64,000 nucleotides of DNA from Edaphochlamys debaryana (lineage: Eukaryota > Chlorophyta > Chlorophyceae > Chlamydomonadales): the NCBI GenBank assembly GCA_016858145.1, contig JAEHOE010000012.1:1550001-1614000 (forward strand). The letters run 5' to 3'. Below the pieces are notes generated by a model. It had not been told where the DNA came from, did no database searches, and saw only the letters and a list, made by a program, of their open reading frames with translations. Shown one piece after another: positions 32,067 through 48,092 of this stretch (position 1 is the first letter of the stretch; each line of letters opens with the position of its first letter). Position numbers and translations under genes: made by a program.

Positions 32067-34807
32067 TTACGCCGGCACCGCGGTTTCGGCCTTCTCGGCC
32101 TTTGCGCACGCCTGGCTGACGGCCGCCCAGCGGTCCAGCACGGCCAGGGCGTCGCCGCGCCGCTGCACCTCCTGAGCCATGGCCACCCCCTCCTTGGGGT
32201 TGGGGGCCACCTGGGGCGCGGGGTGGGGGGGCGGAGGCGAGGCCGGGGTTGAGGTAAGGCTAAGAAGACGGCTGCCGACAGGCAAGCGCGAGGAACCGAG
32301 ACGCAAGCTTTCCGCTGTCCTTGCGTTCCTCTGCTCTTTTCCCATGCCCACCAGACCCTACCTGGCACGCTGCCAGGGCGTACCCAGCGTTGAGCACCAG
32401 AGCGTCCGCCACCGCGCCTGAGTGCAAGCGGGCAGCATGTTTAGCGAGCGGGGAAGACTGCGGTGCTAGTCCCATTAAACCTAGACTTCCCCATGCACGC
32501 TCCTCCGGTATAAACAGCCCCAAGCGCCGGTACCCACCTCGCTGCCCCCCCAGCACGTCCCGCAGGATGGCGGCGTTGAGCTTGGCGTCCCCGCCCTTGA
32601 GGTCCTCGACCTGGGGAGGAAGGGGAAGGGTTGGGTGTTTGAGTTTGAAGGTTGGGGCAGTGGAGAGGGGCGTTCGCAGGAGTGGTACAGGCCCAAGTGC
32701 ACACCCTCCAGAACGTCAGCCTCTCCTCCTCCCTCACGCATCGTGCCCAGGCTCCATAGCAACGGCAGGCCCTCCCCAGCGCTTCCTGCTCCTCTGCCCC
32801 TCCCCTCCAGCGCCATGCAACACGCACCTCGCACCGAGGGATGCCGACCTCCTTAGGGTCGAGAGTGTAGCGCTTGAGCCTCGACTCGCCCGCCGTCACC
32901 TCCACCACGTCCGCGGGCCCCATGGGCGTCAGCTCGTCCAGCCCCATGGAGTGCACCACCAGCGCCTTGCGGACGCCCATGCGCTGGGGGGGCAACGGAC
33001 AGGGGCCGCGAGGGGGTTGTGTGCATGCAGCACAGGGGGCTGAGGGTAAAGTAGGCTAGTACCGAACCGCAGCTTTGATCGCTCTGCACTATAGCCCAGG
33101 AGACCTGTGACCCTCTCTTAGAAGCACCGGCCATCGGACGGGGTTCAGGCCAGTGAGTGACCTGCGGGCTCCTGCCGGGAGACCTGGACCACCAGCCCCA
33201 CGCCCAAAGCTCGCTCACCAGCAGCGAGCCCGCCATGAGCTCAGAGATGGAGGTGTCGTACACGCCCACCAGGCCGTACGAGGCATTGGCAGGGTTGAGG
33301 AGGGGCCCCAGCATGTTGAGCGCCGTGCGGACCTGGGGCGGAGGGTTGGTGGTGGGGAGTTATACCCTATGGCAAGTCCAGCAATTCAACCAGAGGGCTC
33401 CCCGCACCGCCCCTCCTCGGGGGCCTACCTTAAGCGCCGAGCGCACGGGCCGCACCGCCGCCATGGCTGGGTGGTAGCGGGGGGCGTACATGAAGGCGAT
33501 GCCCGCCTCGTCCAGGCAGCGGTTGATGGAGGCGGGGCCCAGGTCGATCTCCACGCCCAGGGCCTGCGGGGCGGTGCAGAGAACTCACAACACGCGGCCC
33601 CGCACCCGGACTTCGACCAACTCCACAGCTCGCAGCCCGCGGCTTCGCCAGCAAGAGTAAGATGGCTGGTAGCCGCTCATAAACCATAAACAATGGCCTG
33701 GCCCCGCACCTCGAGCACGTCCGCCGAGCCGCACAGGCTGGACACGGAGCGGTTGCCGTGCTTAGCCACCTTGGCCCCCGCAGCGGCCGCCAGGATGGAG
33801 GCCCCCGTGGAGATGTTGACGGAGCCAATGCCGTCGCCGCCCGTGCCCACAATGTCCACCACTGGGGTTGGGACCGGCGCGGGTAGGGGTGGTGAGGGCA
33901 GGGCGGCGGCCGCCAGCTCACTGGAGTTGCGGTCAGACCCCGGTGACGGCGTTGGCCGACCGTGCTCCCTCCCAGCCCCGGCCGACCAAAGCTGACAAAC
34001 CCTAACAGGAGCGCGCACACCGCCGCTGGGGACGGTGGTACACAACGGATGTTTGGCCAAAGTTAAGCGTTGCACCGCTTGCCCGCCCCGCCGCTTGCCT
34101 GGCTGCCTGGTGACCACCGGCACCGCCTTGTCGAGCATGGCCTTGGCCAGGCCCGCAATCTCCTCAGGAGTCTCGCCCTGGGGGTTAATTTGAAGGGTGA
34201 GCAAGGGCCGCGTTGCGATGCAAGGTATATGACAGATTAGGTGGCCGTATCCCCGGGCCTGAAAGGGGTCGGACCAGTGTCATCGGCGCCTCCACGCCTC
34301 CCCCGCCCTCACCTTGGCGCGGAGCAGAACCAGGAAGGCCGCGGCCTGCTCTGACGAGAAGTTGTTGAGGATTGTCTGTTGCAAGCAGAAACAGTACGGG
34401 CAGGGTGGAGGTCAGTTCGTCCTAGGATGGTGGGGCCTTGGGCCCAGACGACAAGCAGCGGCGCTCTGTCTGCTCCTCTTGCCCCTCCTAACCCGAACCG
34501 CCTTTGCACGTCGAACACGCACCCCCAGAGCGTCCTCAGCTTGCTTCTCGCTCAGGCTGTGGCCCGCGATGAGCTGCTCCAGCACCTGCGCACACGCACA
34601 CCGCCGCGATGGGTGTGCCATTCCCCATGGCCCGAAGCGAGGGCAGGCCTCCAGCCAGCAACCGCTCACGTCACGAGTCTGCATCTTCGCCTGGCAGCTG
34701 ACCACACCACGTCGCTGCGAGGACGGAGCCCGCACGGCAGACGCCAACCCCCGGCAGCGCTGCGCCGTGAAGGGGCGCCCCGCCCGCCTGCCCATGAGTG
34801 TCTGCAT
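32067..34807 (-). CDS. trpD: Anthranilate phosphoribosyltransferase, plastid
   Basis: Catalyses the second step of tryptophan synthesis (anthranilate + PRPP to phosphoribosyl-anthranilate). Eleven exons on the minus strand; the first are 34807-34670, 34585-34523, 34375-34313 and 34177-34115, and later ones lie near 33863-33713, 33566-33430, 33333-33220, 32990-32831, 32610-32537, 32420-32362 and 32213-32067. Exon 1 is a 46-codon transit peptide ([20 protein letters not shown]). The N-terminal helical domain follows ([30 protein letters not shown]). Then come the PRPP-binding GTGGDG in [35 protein letters not shown] and [10 protein letters not shown], all family hallmarks. The gene is head-to-head with ProRS, 332 bp between outermost starts. 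Confidence 0.92.
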
Positions 34808-35139
34808 TTTTCGGGTTCTCTAGCCTACAGCAGCGCTAAAGGATCCGCGGTTGGTGCTTGGGTCGCGATTATGGGTCGGTGAAGCGAGACGGCAGCGACT
34901 CCGACGGTATGCCTGTGCGTCGGGTATATCAGACGACGTATTTGCAGGTATAGCGACCGGATTTGCAGGGGGCAAGCTGTGGGCTAATGGGACTCGATGG
35001 GGGGCGGGGACTCGCTTCGTCGGGGCCTTGACAGCACGCACGCCCTTGTCCGACTCTGACACCGCATACTGCAGTGCCCTACCGCACTGCGTGCTTGCCT
35101 TAGTAGGCATAGTGACCCACCCCTTGATCGAGGCGGTGC
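34808..35139. promoter_or_regulatory. Bidirectional promoter region trpD / ProRS
   Basis: A 332-bp gap between divergent start codons at 34807 (-) and 35140 (+), so both promoters and 5' UTRs must fit here. It is less GC-rich than the surroundings. No convincing TATA box was seen. Confidence 0.55.
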
Positions 35140-39082
<3,943 letters not shown>

Positions 39083-40496
39083 GCGCTGCCGGGCGAGCGA
39101 GGAGGAGGAGGGAGGCTGCTGGTGGCCCGGGGTCTTGTGGAAAGGAGGGCGTGGCGGCCCTGGGCATCACGCGGGCCGCAACTGCTACCGCAATGCAGAC
39201 GCCATTTGCCGCTGGGCGAACGGGTCACGTGGAGCAGAATGAGCCTGCAATGGAGGTGGACGGGCGGGAGCTCAGGAAGGGGTGTAGGATGGCGCACAGG
39301 GCCTTTGCCCGTGAGCTGTGCACAAAGGTGGGAGGGGGCGCTGGACGGCGCTGGCGGTCGGCGTTGGCGGGTCGCTGGAGGCTCGGAGCCAGCGCATAGC
39401 AGGCGCGCAGACGCGTGTACTCGAAGCAAGGGGCGCGATGCAAGGAGACCCCCGGGTGGTGGGCGCGTGCGCAGAAGCGTGCGGCTTCGGTGTCGAGTGT
39501 GAACCTCTGTCGGCTTGCCCGTGATAACGTGCCGCCTTCTGTGGCCCCAGTGGACTGAGCTGGCGTCGCGTTGGGCGGTGGTACGAGAAGAGGTGCTGTG
39601 TACTGTGCACATTTGTCAGAGTGTCGTACGGCTCGCGCGGTGCGGGACGACCTCCCGCGCGGAGCGACCTTCACCATGCATGTAGTATGCAGCAGACGCT
39701 GCTCACTGTATACACGATATGCTAGCCTCAAAGCAGTAAGAATCACCGGCCACCCCTTCTGCGACAACTCGTTGGTCCGCGACATTTCCTGCTTGGTAAG
39801 TCCCCGCCTCTATGGCACCGTTCTTCTTCAGAGCGTATCAGGCCACCTCTGGAGGCTATCTGGGCCGTGCGTCCACCTCGGGAGGCCGTGTGGGCCGTCC
39901 AATGTCGGGGGCTTGCCAGTTGGGGGCTTGCCAGTCAACGCAGAGCGCCCGGCCCTTTACCCGCCGCAGGAAGCTCGTTGTTGCTAGACAGCTGCACCGG
40001 GCGCTGGCTGACGGCCCTCCGGTGCGCGCGGGTCGGCCCAGCAAGACTGAATTGGCGGCATGTGCATTCGCTCCTTCGCCGCTCGCTGCTGACGCTCACA
40101 TCCCTGTTGCTGCTCCAACAGCGAGCTCCGGCGCGCACTTGCAAGTTTTGGGCGAGCAAGTGAGCTGCGTGCCAACGGGCGGCGAGGCCATAACTTGGCG
40201 GCAACCGCTTTGCGCGTGTGCTTGCTTCTAATTGTTTGCTATAGACTGACACGTGCCCGGGCCAACTTGCAGGTCGAGTACCTCCCTCCCGCCACATTCT
40301 CATCGGTGGGGTAGTCCATCCGTAGCCAAGGTGCGGTTCCTTTCACCAATATGCAGCTATAGAGGTGCAAGGGCCCATCGTCTAGCGGCAGGTCTAAGGA
40401 TGCTTTCCGGAAAGGGCTAGCTTGGGGTCCATCGGGGCCCACGCACTTTTGTGACCTCGCTCTGCCCCGCCCCGCCCAACCCCCAAACAGCGTTCG
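39083..40496. other. Intergenic, ProRS 3' UTR and upstream of unknown gene
   Basis: Several medium open frames are present on both strands but none has domains or consistent splice sites. An additional upstream exon of the gene at 40497 (e.g. around 39812) cannot be excluded. Confidence 0.35.
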
Positions 40497-43400
40497 ATGG
40501 CTGACAACCATGTGGAAGGGGCCGATCTGAACGCAGCAGACACGGAGGACAACACGCCGCGCTTGGACGACGACGACATACACATTGATGACCTGACCTC
40601 ACTAATCGTCAGCAGCAGGTGCGCATGTCAAGGACTGCGGTTGGCTTAGTCGTGCCCCGTCCCCACCGGCCTCTGCATGCATGCGACCCCACCATGCCTT
40701 GGCAACTGGCTTCTTGTCTGACGCAGCCCGGGCCTTGCTGGTACCAGCAGGTCCCCATCCCCTGGGGCAGTGGGCACGCCCGAGTCGTCACAGGTGCGAA
40801 TCACGGCCTCTGTTGCTTGCGCGGGGGGTGGGGCGTACCGTTTTCAGCGAGGTAGTTGAAGGAAGGGGCTGCTCCTGCCTGGCTGCTCACACTGTGCACG
40901 GCCCCGGCTGCTCCTGTCCACAGGAGGCGCCGCTCGTGACACCGTGTCCTGCGGCCCAGTTAGCGGAAAGCATACGTGAGAGATTCTCCATGTTGAGCGG
41001 GCTTGATTCAAACGCCTTGGCGCAGCTGCGCTACAGTGCGTTTGGCCCCGGCTCCGGCGGCTCCGGGCCCTGGATTCCCCGGCTGTCCTTCGGGTGCGTT
41101 GCCGGTTGGCTGGCATTATTCGTTGCTAAGGTCTCTTGCCCCCGCACTAGTCGGCATGCCAGGCGCATTACTCCTATCTATCTGAATAATAATGAACATA
41201 CAGGTCGAGCCACGGCCTAGTAGACCAGAAGTCCGCCCCATCGAGCGTCAGCGCCCAGGTGAGCGCACGACACGGGGTTGCAATGTGGGTTGCACAACAA
41301 CAACATGGGTCCGCCTGATGACGATCATCTGGGTTGGTCCTCCCCCGCCATCCGGCCCCGACTGCCACACCGGCGCTTGACCGCCAGGGCTGCTCGGGTC
41401 CAGTAAGACTGACGCCTTTATTTGCCTTTAAACCCAACCCATCCACAGGCGGCGGCACGCGGCTCAGTGGAGCCCAAGCAGCTCTTGCCCTCCCTGGAGG
41501 CAACACAAGGTGACGACACGACATCAAGCTCTCCGCTGCCGCAGCTGGCATCCGCCGCCTCCGCCTGCGCTGCCTCCATCTCCGCCGGGGTTCGTGCTGC
41601 CAGCGGCGCCGGCGATGGTGCGGGCGGTCCCGGCGATGGCGGCGCCAGCGGCGCTGATGATGCTGGCGCCGCCATCGGTGGTGCCGGCGCCGTCGGCGGT
41701 GCCGACGGCGCCCAAGAGCCCATGGCCCTGAGTCGGCGGCAGTTGCTTTGCGATCTGCTGTCTCAATCCGGCGGAATCTGGAGGAAGGAAGGCCTGGTCC
41801 TCAGCGCCTTCGCGGGGTTCGGCGGGGCACAGGCCGCCACCAAGGCCGCAGCAGGCCATGCCTCTGAGACAGGCCCCTATGGTGGCTCCGTGCTGATGGG
41901 GGCAGGCAGCAGCAGCAGGTGTGTATGAAGAACGTGTGCTTCGCTTGGTCCTTGTCGCAAGCCCGCTGCTGCATATATACATAACCCGTTTGCTCTTGGC
42001 TTGCTTGTACCCATGTCACCCCCTCAGCAGCCTCGACTTGGACGAACTCGGTGAGACATGCACCCTACCCTGACCGCACTATACGGACATAGTCTACAGA
42101 TAGAGCGGGATGGCTATGCTACCCTGCTGCAGCCAGGGCTTGTATGTGATACGTCCGGAGTAGCTTGAGTAGCGTACCCGAATGACACCTCGTTCACCTC
42201 AGTCACTTTCTCCCTCCCGGGTTCCGTCGCAGTCGAGGAGACCGATGGCATGACTGCCGAGGATCGTGCGCGGTACCAGAAGTGGAAGGGTCTGGTGGTC
42301 AACGCCCATGAAGCCCGCGACAGGGGCAGCCGCGTCCCTTTCCCCCCGCTGCCCGACGGACTGGCGTGGTTGAGGGTGCCGCACGGAGGCGGCAGCGCCG
42401 GCGAGGCCTACCTCCTGCACAGTGTGCTGGCAGAGCACACGACCCAGCGCTTCCAATCCCTCCAGCCGCCTGGCCCTCCCGAGTACAGCCCCAGTTGGCA
42501 CTGCTGCGGCGTGAAGCAGAACGGGTGCGTGCGTGCGTACTTCATCACTAGGTGTTGATTAACGTTTTCCACACCCGTCCGCTCTTTTGATCACTGTATC
42601 CGTTCAACGTCTCCATCCTCTTTACTTACCCAACCTAGGCCCAGTGACGGTCCTGGCAGCGGCCCCAGCGGCCCAAGGTCCAGCGGCCCCAACCGTTCAA
42701 CCAGCGACAGCTTTGAGGTAGAATGTTTTTATGAGCATGAAGCATGGCTGGGCGGCAGCGATTTGGGGCGAGGAGAGGTCACCGCTAGCTTGTCTTCATG
42801 AAAGGACAACAAATGCCCCTCAGTAGTCAGCAGCCGTGTAGGCGCACGCAGGAACACACCTCATCAGCCTCTGCTCATCAGGTGCGGTGCTCACGCTACT
42901 CTCGCCTTCGCGCACTGCCCCACCACAGGTCTCTGTTTGTGACCTGGCGCTGGAGGCCGCATTCAACGCGTTCAAGGACGAGGAGCACGCCACCAGCGAC
43001 ACGCAGCAGGTGAGTACTATCTCCAGCGAAGGGTCCCAGGGTGGGTCCGAGCAGATGGCTGACTGGTTGTTGCTTGCACCTCCTCTCCCCTTCCAGGGGG
43101 ACTTCCCGCTGGGCTTTGGCCATGGCTGCAACGGCGGTGAGCGTCGCTTAGCTAGGCTACAGAGGGACGGAGCGAGGGGGTCATCACATGCTTGGAACAG
43201 GACGAGAAGGGCCAACTGATTTGATGTTGTCGACCGCCAACCTCTTCCCTCGTTCCTGTCTGCCAACGAACCCAAGGCTCTGTCACCGCCAGCGGGTGTG
43301 GCCGAGATGAGTTCTCAACCGGCGTGATCAGCCCGCCGGACCTAGATCCGGCCGTGGTGGAGGTATACACGCCAGCGGCTTGCTGCAGCGATGCGTCCAA

Positions 43401-44057
43401 GGAGGTTGTTCGCTGCCGGCGCGGCGTGCGGCGCGCGGCCGGTGTGCTTCCGCAGGGCTCCCCGGCGCCCTATGAGTGGCCGGTTCCAGAGCTGCCTTCC
43501 CGCCTTAGGCTGGTGGGGTCCGTGCCCAGCAAGGAGCCTCCCGCGCCGTACGGGCTTCCGCCCACGGCGGAGTACTGCGGGACGGCGACCAGGGTGGTCA
43601 GAGGCGGCTACGTCCGCTTCGGAAAAACGACAATGGAGAATGTGAGGTACTGGGGCTATACGATTGGATGAAAGGCGGTGCCCCGCCTAAGACAAACAAA
43701 TTACCACCCCTGTTGTCCGACTATAACGCCGTATTGTATTTGCTTCAGGCATTCCCCGCGGCCAGCAGCACCGACTGCGGTGGGGAGATCAAGTCGACCA
43801 AGGTCATTGTGAGCACCTGCCTCAATGGTGCGGCTCCGATCCGCCACGAGAACTTCAACCTGGTGGCTTACCCGACCGGCAAGACCAAGGTGCAGTGGCG
43901 AATCCCCACCCTCACCACGCGGCTGACAGAGCTTGACCCACAAGCCGGCGGAGGACAGAGCGAGGTCGTCCACATCTGGCGCTCCACGGAACACGCAGAG
44001 CAGCTGGACCACACTGACCACATCTTCGTGGCCATGGCCACCACTGGTGGGTCCTGA
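40497..44057 (+). CDS. Multi-exon protein of unknown function
   Basis: A chain of in-frame segments with GT-AG borders starts at ATG 40497 (MADNHVEGADLNAADTED, acidic). It continues near 40924-41093 (LAESIRERFSMLSGLDSNAL), 41449-41920, 42029-42050, 42230-42525, 42640-42717, 42930-43008, 43098-43138, 43276-43650 and 43750-44057. The 41.5-41.7 kb part is a Gly/Ala/Asp low-complexity run. The next exons are better ordered: MTAEDRARYQKWKGLVVNAH, LAWLRVPHGG, LPSRLRLVGSV, YVRFGKTTMEN, TKVIVSTCLNGAAPIRHENF and VQWRIPTLTTRLTEL. No signal peptide, transmembrane helix or family motif was seen. The join between the first two exons is uncertain (the obvious donor at 40618 breaks frame; one at 40608 keeps it). 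The end is uncertain too: a splice at 44047 to 44225 would also stop at once. Confidence 0.5.
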
Positions 44058-44840
44058 GGGTGCGTGCGGATGGCGGTTGCGGCTCTAGCACGGGGCCTTG
44101 ATTGGTTGGTGGCATGTAGCAGAAGCCCACTCAGCTGAGTCGGAAGCAAGTAAGCGGCTGGATTACTGCTACTGCTAGAGCGCGTAACCCGCCCTGCGCT
44201 TCTTCATCACCCCTGCCCCCGCAGGCTAAGAGGCCTCCTAGATGGCGCTCGTTACCAAGACCGCTAGCTGTACGGAGGCGGCCTACGGGAGCTGAAGCGC
44301 CGGTGTGCGCCTGGCCACGCACATGGGGGCATACTATGCATGGAAGGAGCGGGTAGAGCGGGCAAGCGGGCTGGGACGGAGGTTTGCGAACAGATGCGGA
44401 GGGCGGAACAATAATGTGAAGCGGACTCTCCGCGGGGCTCTCCGAGGTCGGCACCGCCTCAGCGCATAGGGCTGAGCGAGCGGGAGGATATAAATGCTAT
44501 GCATGGAATGATTGATCTTTGCTCGGTCGTACGTCGGTCGGGCGGTTTGTTTAGGAGTGTGTACGGCGGGGGACACGGGCGCTGTGTCGCTGTGCGGGTG
44601 GTGGTAGCAAGCTGAGTGGGCTGTTTGGGCTGATGATGGCGCATGCATGCAGATTCAACCCGAACGAGGCGCTAGGTCCTGATGCATGAGTGGGCGTGAC
44701 CATGGCTTTCGGTGATGATCCGGTGAAGCTGAGAATTCAGTTGTTACGAGCCCACGGACACCATGCCCCGAAACCCTCACCGTAGTCCAACTGATGCCGT
44801 TCTTGTGCCTATGTGCTGCGCCGTTGGCCGAGAGCCCTTG
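44058..44840. other. Intergenic, no gene seen
   Basis: Presumed 3' UTR of the unknown gene followed by sequence with no supported feature. Repeat-rich DNA begins beyond it. Confidence 0.35.
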
Positions 44841-44929
44841 ATGACCACGCCATGGACCCTAACCCGTTCATTGACCGTCAGCTCCGCACTGAGGTAGGGG
44901 CTATCAGTGCTGGTATCTTCCGTCAGGAC

Positions 44930-45180
44930 CTTCTGGCTGAGAGCCAGAACCCCCCCCTGCGAGGCCCCAAACCTTCTGGCCATGGGAGCCAGAACAGCCC
45001 CCCTGGGAGGCCCAGATCCTTCTGGCTGGGTAGGGGGGGAACGTGCGGGGCCGGTCCAATGGTTCTCCCCGGGGTACAGACGGGCTTTCCGGCCCTCAGC
45101 GCGTGCCGATGCTAGGGTGCGTAGCCCTCTCGGTCCCACCCTGCTGACTCCTCGTGCCAGGGTGGAGCCAGAACAGTCCC
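44930..45180. repeat. Cluster of TTCTGGCT / AGCCAGAAC inverted motifs
   Basis: Near 44930-45030 the plus strand has ccttctggct three times and gagccagaac twice, and a further gagccagaac follows near 45170. These alternate with c-rich runs such as cccccctg. Adjacent copies can pair (TTCTGGCT with AGCCAGAA). Confidence 0.55.
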
Positions 45181-45834
45181 CCGCCGGTGGTGGCTATGCT
45201 ATGCCCGTGCTTGACATATTCTGTGCGAGGCACAAGCCTGCACGTCGCACGGGGGACTTCGGCAGTACTGGAGAGACGGCCTGGGGTAGAGCCATGTGCG
45301 TTGCCATGCCAGCATGTTTCGACCTCCGGGCAGTGCTGGAAGAGAGGACTGTTACAACCTTGTTGGGCTTGCTGTACGATGCCGGAGACTGCTCTGGGCC
45401 GCTGGAATGAACCCAAGCGGCCCCCTTGATGAAACCCCTCTACTTCGCAGAGATAGATTTAGCTCGCCCATCAGGGTTGCTGCTGGATTCTGGCTCCCTC
45501 GAATGAGGCACCCCCGCGGAGTTTGTAGCCCTGCATAGCTCTGCCTTGGGCGCAACAGGGTTCTTGGTAGCATGCAGTCCGTTAAGGGGGTGGAAAGCAT
45601 TCTAACACCCCAAACGGCAAGCGTCTGGCCCTCCTGGCTGGGCCGATTCTTCCCGCCCAAGCATAGCTCCCTCCACAGGGCAGTCCTCGGTGGTTACAAT
45701 GAGGGACCCCAGCGGGGTACACGGCAGCTGAACGCCGTGGCTTGACAGCCAACCTCACGGGCTTACCCCCTGCAAGCCAGCACGCCGCCCCCTAGCTTGA
45801 ACGGCAGGGCCCCTACCCGGGCTCCAAAAGAGAT

Positions 45835-46380
45835 CTAGTGAAGACCATCCATCACCTCAACGTGGGGCATGTAACGCACATCTCCCTCCTCAGTCACGGC
45901 CAAAAAGGGGTGGTCCTCAGGCACCGTGTCCCAATCTGACGGGGCTGACCCCACCCCGGCAAAGCACTGAAGGCGCGCTTCAAGCTCTCCCCTCGCCAGC
46001 GCCCTTGCCTGCATGATCAGACCCTGTGCACCCCGATGCGCGTACTTGTAGCGTCGTGCTTGCTCCATGGCCCCAACGGCGGCCAAGCACACCACATCCC
46101 AAACTTGCTGCTGAATGCCCGCGGGGGCCTGCACCAACCAAACCAGGGCAGCACTCGACATGCCGCTTGGCCCTGTCGCCTACATGTCTCTGTATGGATA
46201 CCGGTGTGGGGTCTGTGCTTATATGGTGCAGTGTGGGAGCCAGTTGGAGCACCTGTTCGCGACGCGCAACGCACGCAAGAATCCCCGCCCAAACCGCACG
46301 CTCTCTACACGCCCCCAATCGGCCTGCAAGTTGCCCAAGTAGCCAAAGGTATACACAAAGGATGCCAGGGGGTCGCTAGG
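45835..46380 (-). pseudogene. Degenerate transposable-element coding fragment
   Basis: A minus-strand open stretch, 46161-45835, reads VWDVVCLAAVGAMEQARRYK and ends HVEVMDGLH. An upstream stretch in another frame (DPLASFVYTFGYLGNLQADW) may belong to the same broken coding region. The Trp/Val-rich helix followed by an Arg-rich helix resembles the region after reverse transcriptase at the C-terminus of plant-type LINE ORF2, but no RT motif remains. The assignment is tentative. Confidence 0.35.
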
Positions 46381-46699
46381 CAGTCGTGAAGCCTCGTGCT
46401 CCAGCCTCGTGCTCCAACCGGCGATTGTGCCCCAATGATCTGGTCTTAGTGATGCCGCTTTTCGTTGCAGGGTGGGGGTGCTGGGAGGTAAGCTGGCCCG
46501 GGCAGAGCCGGAGGAGGCTGGGGGCGCGTGGGGGCTTATGAGGGCTCGTGGGGCTCGTAGAGTCACGTTGTTTAACGCGCACGTTACACGCACGCTCTGT
46601 CAGAGGCATGGATGTTGAGCGACGGGGAAGGGGTGGAGCACGCGTGGCCATGTCGGCCCAGTCCGGGAGGGTGACGTCGCGGAGGTGGGGCGGGCGTGC

Positions 46700-47268
46700 C
46701 AATGATCTGGCAACCACTTGGCAGGCGACGCCAGCGCACCCGCTTCTCTATGGGGCCCTCTGTTGTGCAGTCTGAGTGGCCCGGGGCGACACGCTGCGCC
46801 GAGCACGGCGGTTCGATTCAAGCGCGCTTGCACGCAGAGCGCTTTCTACGCTGCTGCCTGGGTCGCATTACCCTGGTCGCAATATGCCGGTTGCGCTTTG
46901 GAAGGGGTCGCTTCCGCGCACGTCTCTGCGGCGCCGATTTGAGAATGCCGCGTGCCGGCCGCCGCGCGTTTATGCCCGCGGCTTGCACCACTGTGGTCGC
47001 TGCATACCAACACTTTGGCTGGGGCTGGTCGCGGGTCTTGCGGCTGCGCCTTGGCGAAAAGCGCGTCGCGATGCTTGCAAGCGCGGCTGCGACCCCGCGC
47101 GTTTGCGGCCGCTGGCAGGCGCGTTGGCCCTTTGAGCACTCGGCCTACACGCGGCACTCGGTCCGGGGCGGCCTGGGGGCCTGTGGAGTTTAGAGTCAAG
47201 CCGGGGGCGACGGTTGGGACCCAGGGTCGGCCCGACTGCGACTTTCGTGTTCGATAGGCGGCATAACT
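46700..47268 (+). repeat. Diverged copy 0 of the 848-bp tandem repeat
   Basis: The right end (cagggtcgg...cataactag, with ggcgcgttggccctttgagc before it) lines up with the ends of the two better copies that follow, but identity is low. The left edge is uncertain. Confidence 0.45.
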
Positions 47269-48092
47269 AGCGCCCCCTCCCCGCCTTTAGGGGGTTTCCC
47301 CGGGGTGCGTGGCGGGGTTGGGCGGGGAAGAGGTTTGACGGCTCGATTCGTTTTAGGGGAGGAGGAAGGCGAAGAATGGGACGAAGGAAGTAACCGCGGA
47401 GCGCTGGGTGGGAGGGGTGCGTAGGTGTGCTTGCTCGGGTATGCGCTGGACGGAGTTGCCGGCGGGATGGATTGGAATTCCCCGCGTCGAAAATCCCCGT
47501 CGCGAAGGACCACGGGGGCCTGCCCAGGCTGCAGACGTGTGAAGTATCGCATGCTATATGTTGGTAGGGTCGCGCGTTGTTGGCAAACGCGTTCTGTCGC
47601 GGGCGAGCATGTGCGGGTCGCGAGGGCATTCGTTTCGCAGAGTTGCATTTGACGCCCGCCTGCAGGTGCTGTTATACCATGTAAGGTGTTTGTTGAAGTA
47701 TGGTTGTGAAGCGCAAGGCACTCGCGGCTCTGAGCGGCTGGTTGAGGGCGATGGGGCCCCTCCTGGTTTTGGCGCGAGTTTTGGCCGGTCCATCGCTGCA
47801 CGTGAGGTCGCCCGCAACGCCCCACGCTGGGGTAATAGAGCTGTGAACGCTATGCCGGCGTGGGCACGCGCGGCGGGCAGGCGCGACCGCCGGTGGGTGC
47901 GCATGTCCGCCGTCGAGGCATCCCCGCGTCGCCCTTCCGCTCCCTGGCCGGCGCAGGGGCCCTTTGACGTTCCGCGGCACCCGACGCACTGGGGTTAAGC
48001 GGCTCAAGGGGCCTCCTGAATAAAGGGTCAGAATCGGTGACCCGGGGTCGGCGGAACCGCCGTTTTGGCGCTTCTTGAGCTGCTTAACTAGC
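47269..48092 (+). repeat. 848-bp tandem repeat, copy A
   Basis: Shares long near-identical blocks with 48093-48938 at a constant offset of 847-851 bp: gaagaatggg, taaccgcggagcgctgggcg-like, gtgcgtaggtgtgcttgctcg, gcgcgttgttggcaaacgcg, tggccggtccatcgctgcac and cgcggcacccgacgcact. The open frames within are not preserved between copies, so I see no coding constraint. Confidence 0.85.

Noticed and set aside
40373..40443. tRNA-Glu-like start (ATCGTCTAGCGG) with GGGCCC at both ends
   Set aside because: The D loop has extra bases, no B box or T arm is present, and GGGCCC is self-complementary by itself.
41316..41415. Possible C/D-box snoRNA (TGATGA ... CTGA) in an intron of the unknown gene
   Set aside because: The flanks do not form the terminal stem and no C'/D' boxes were found.
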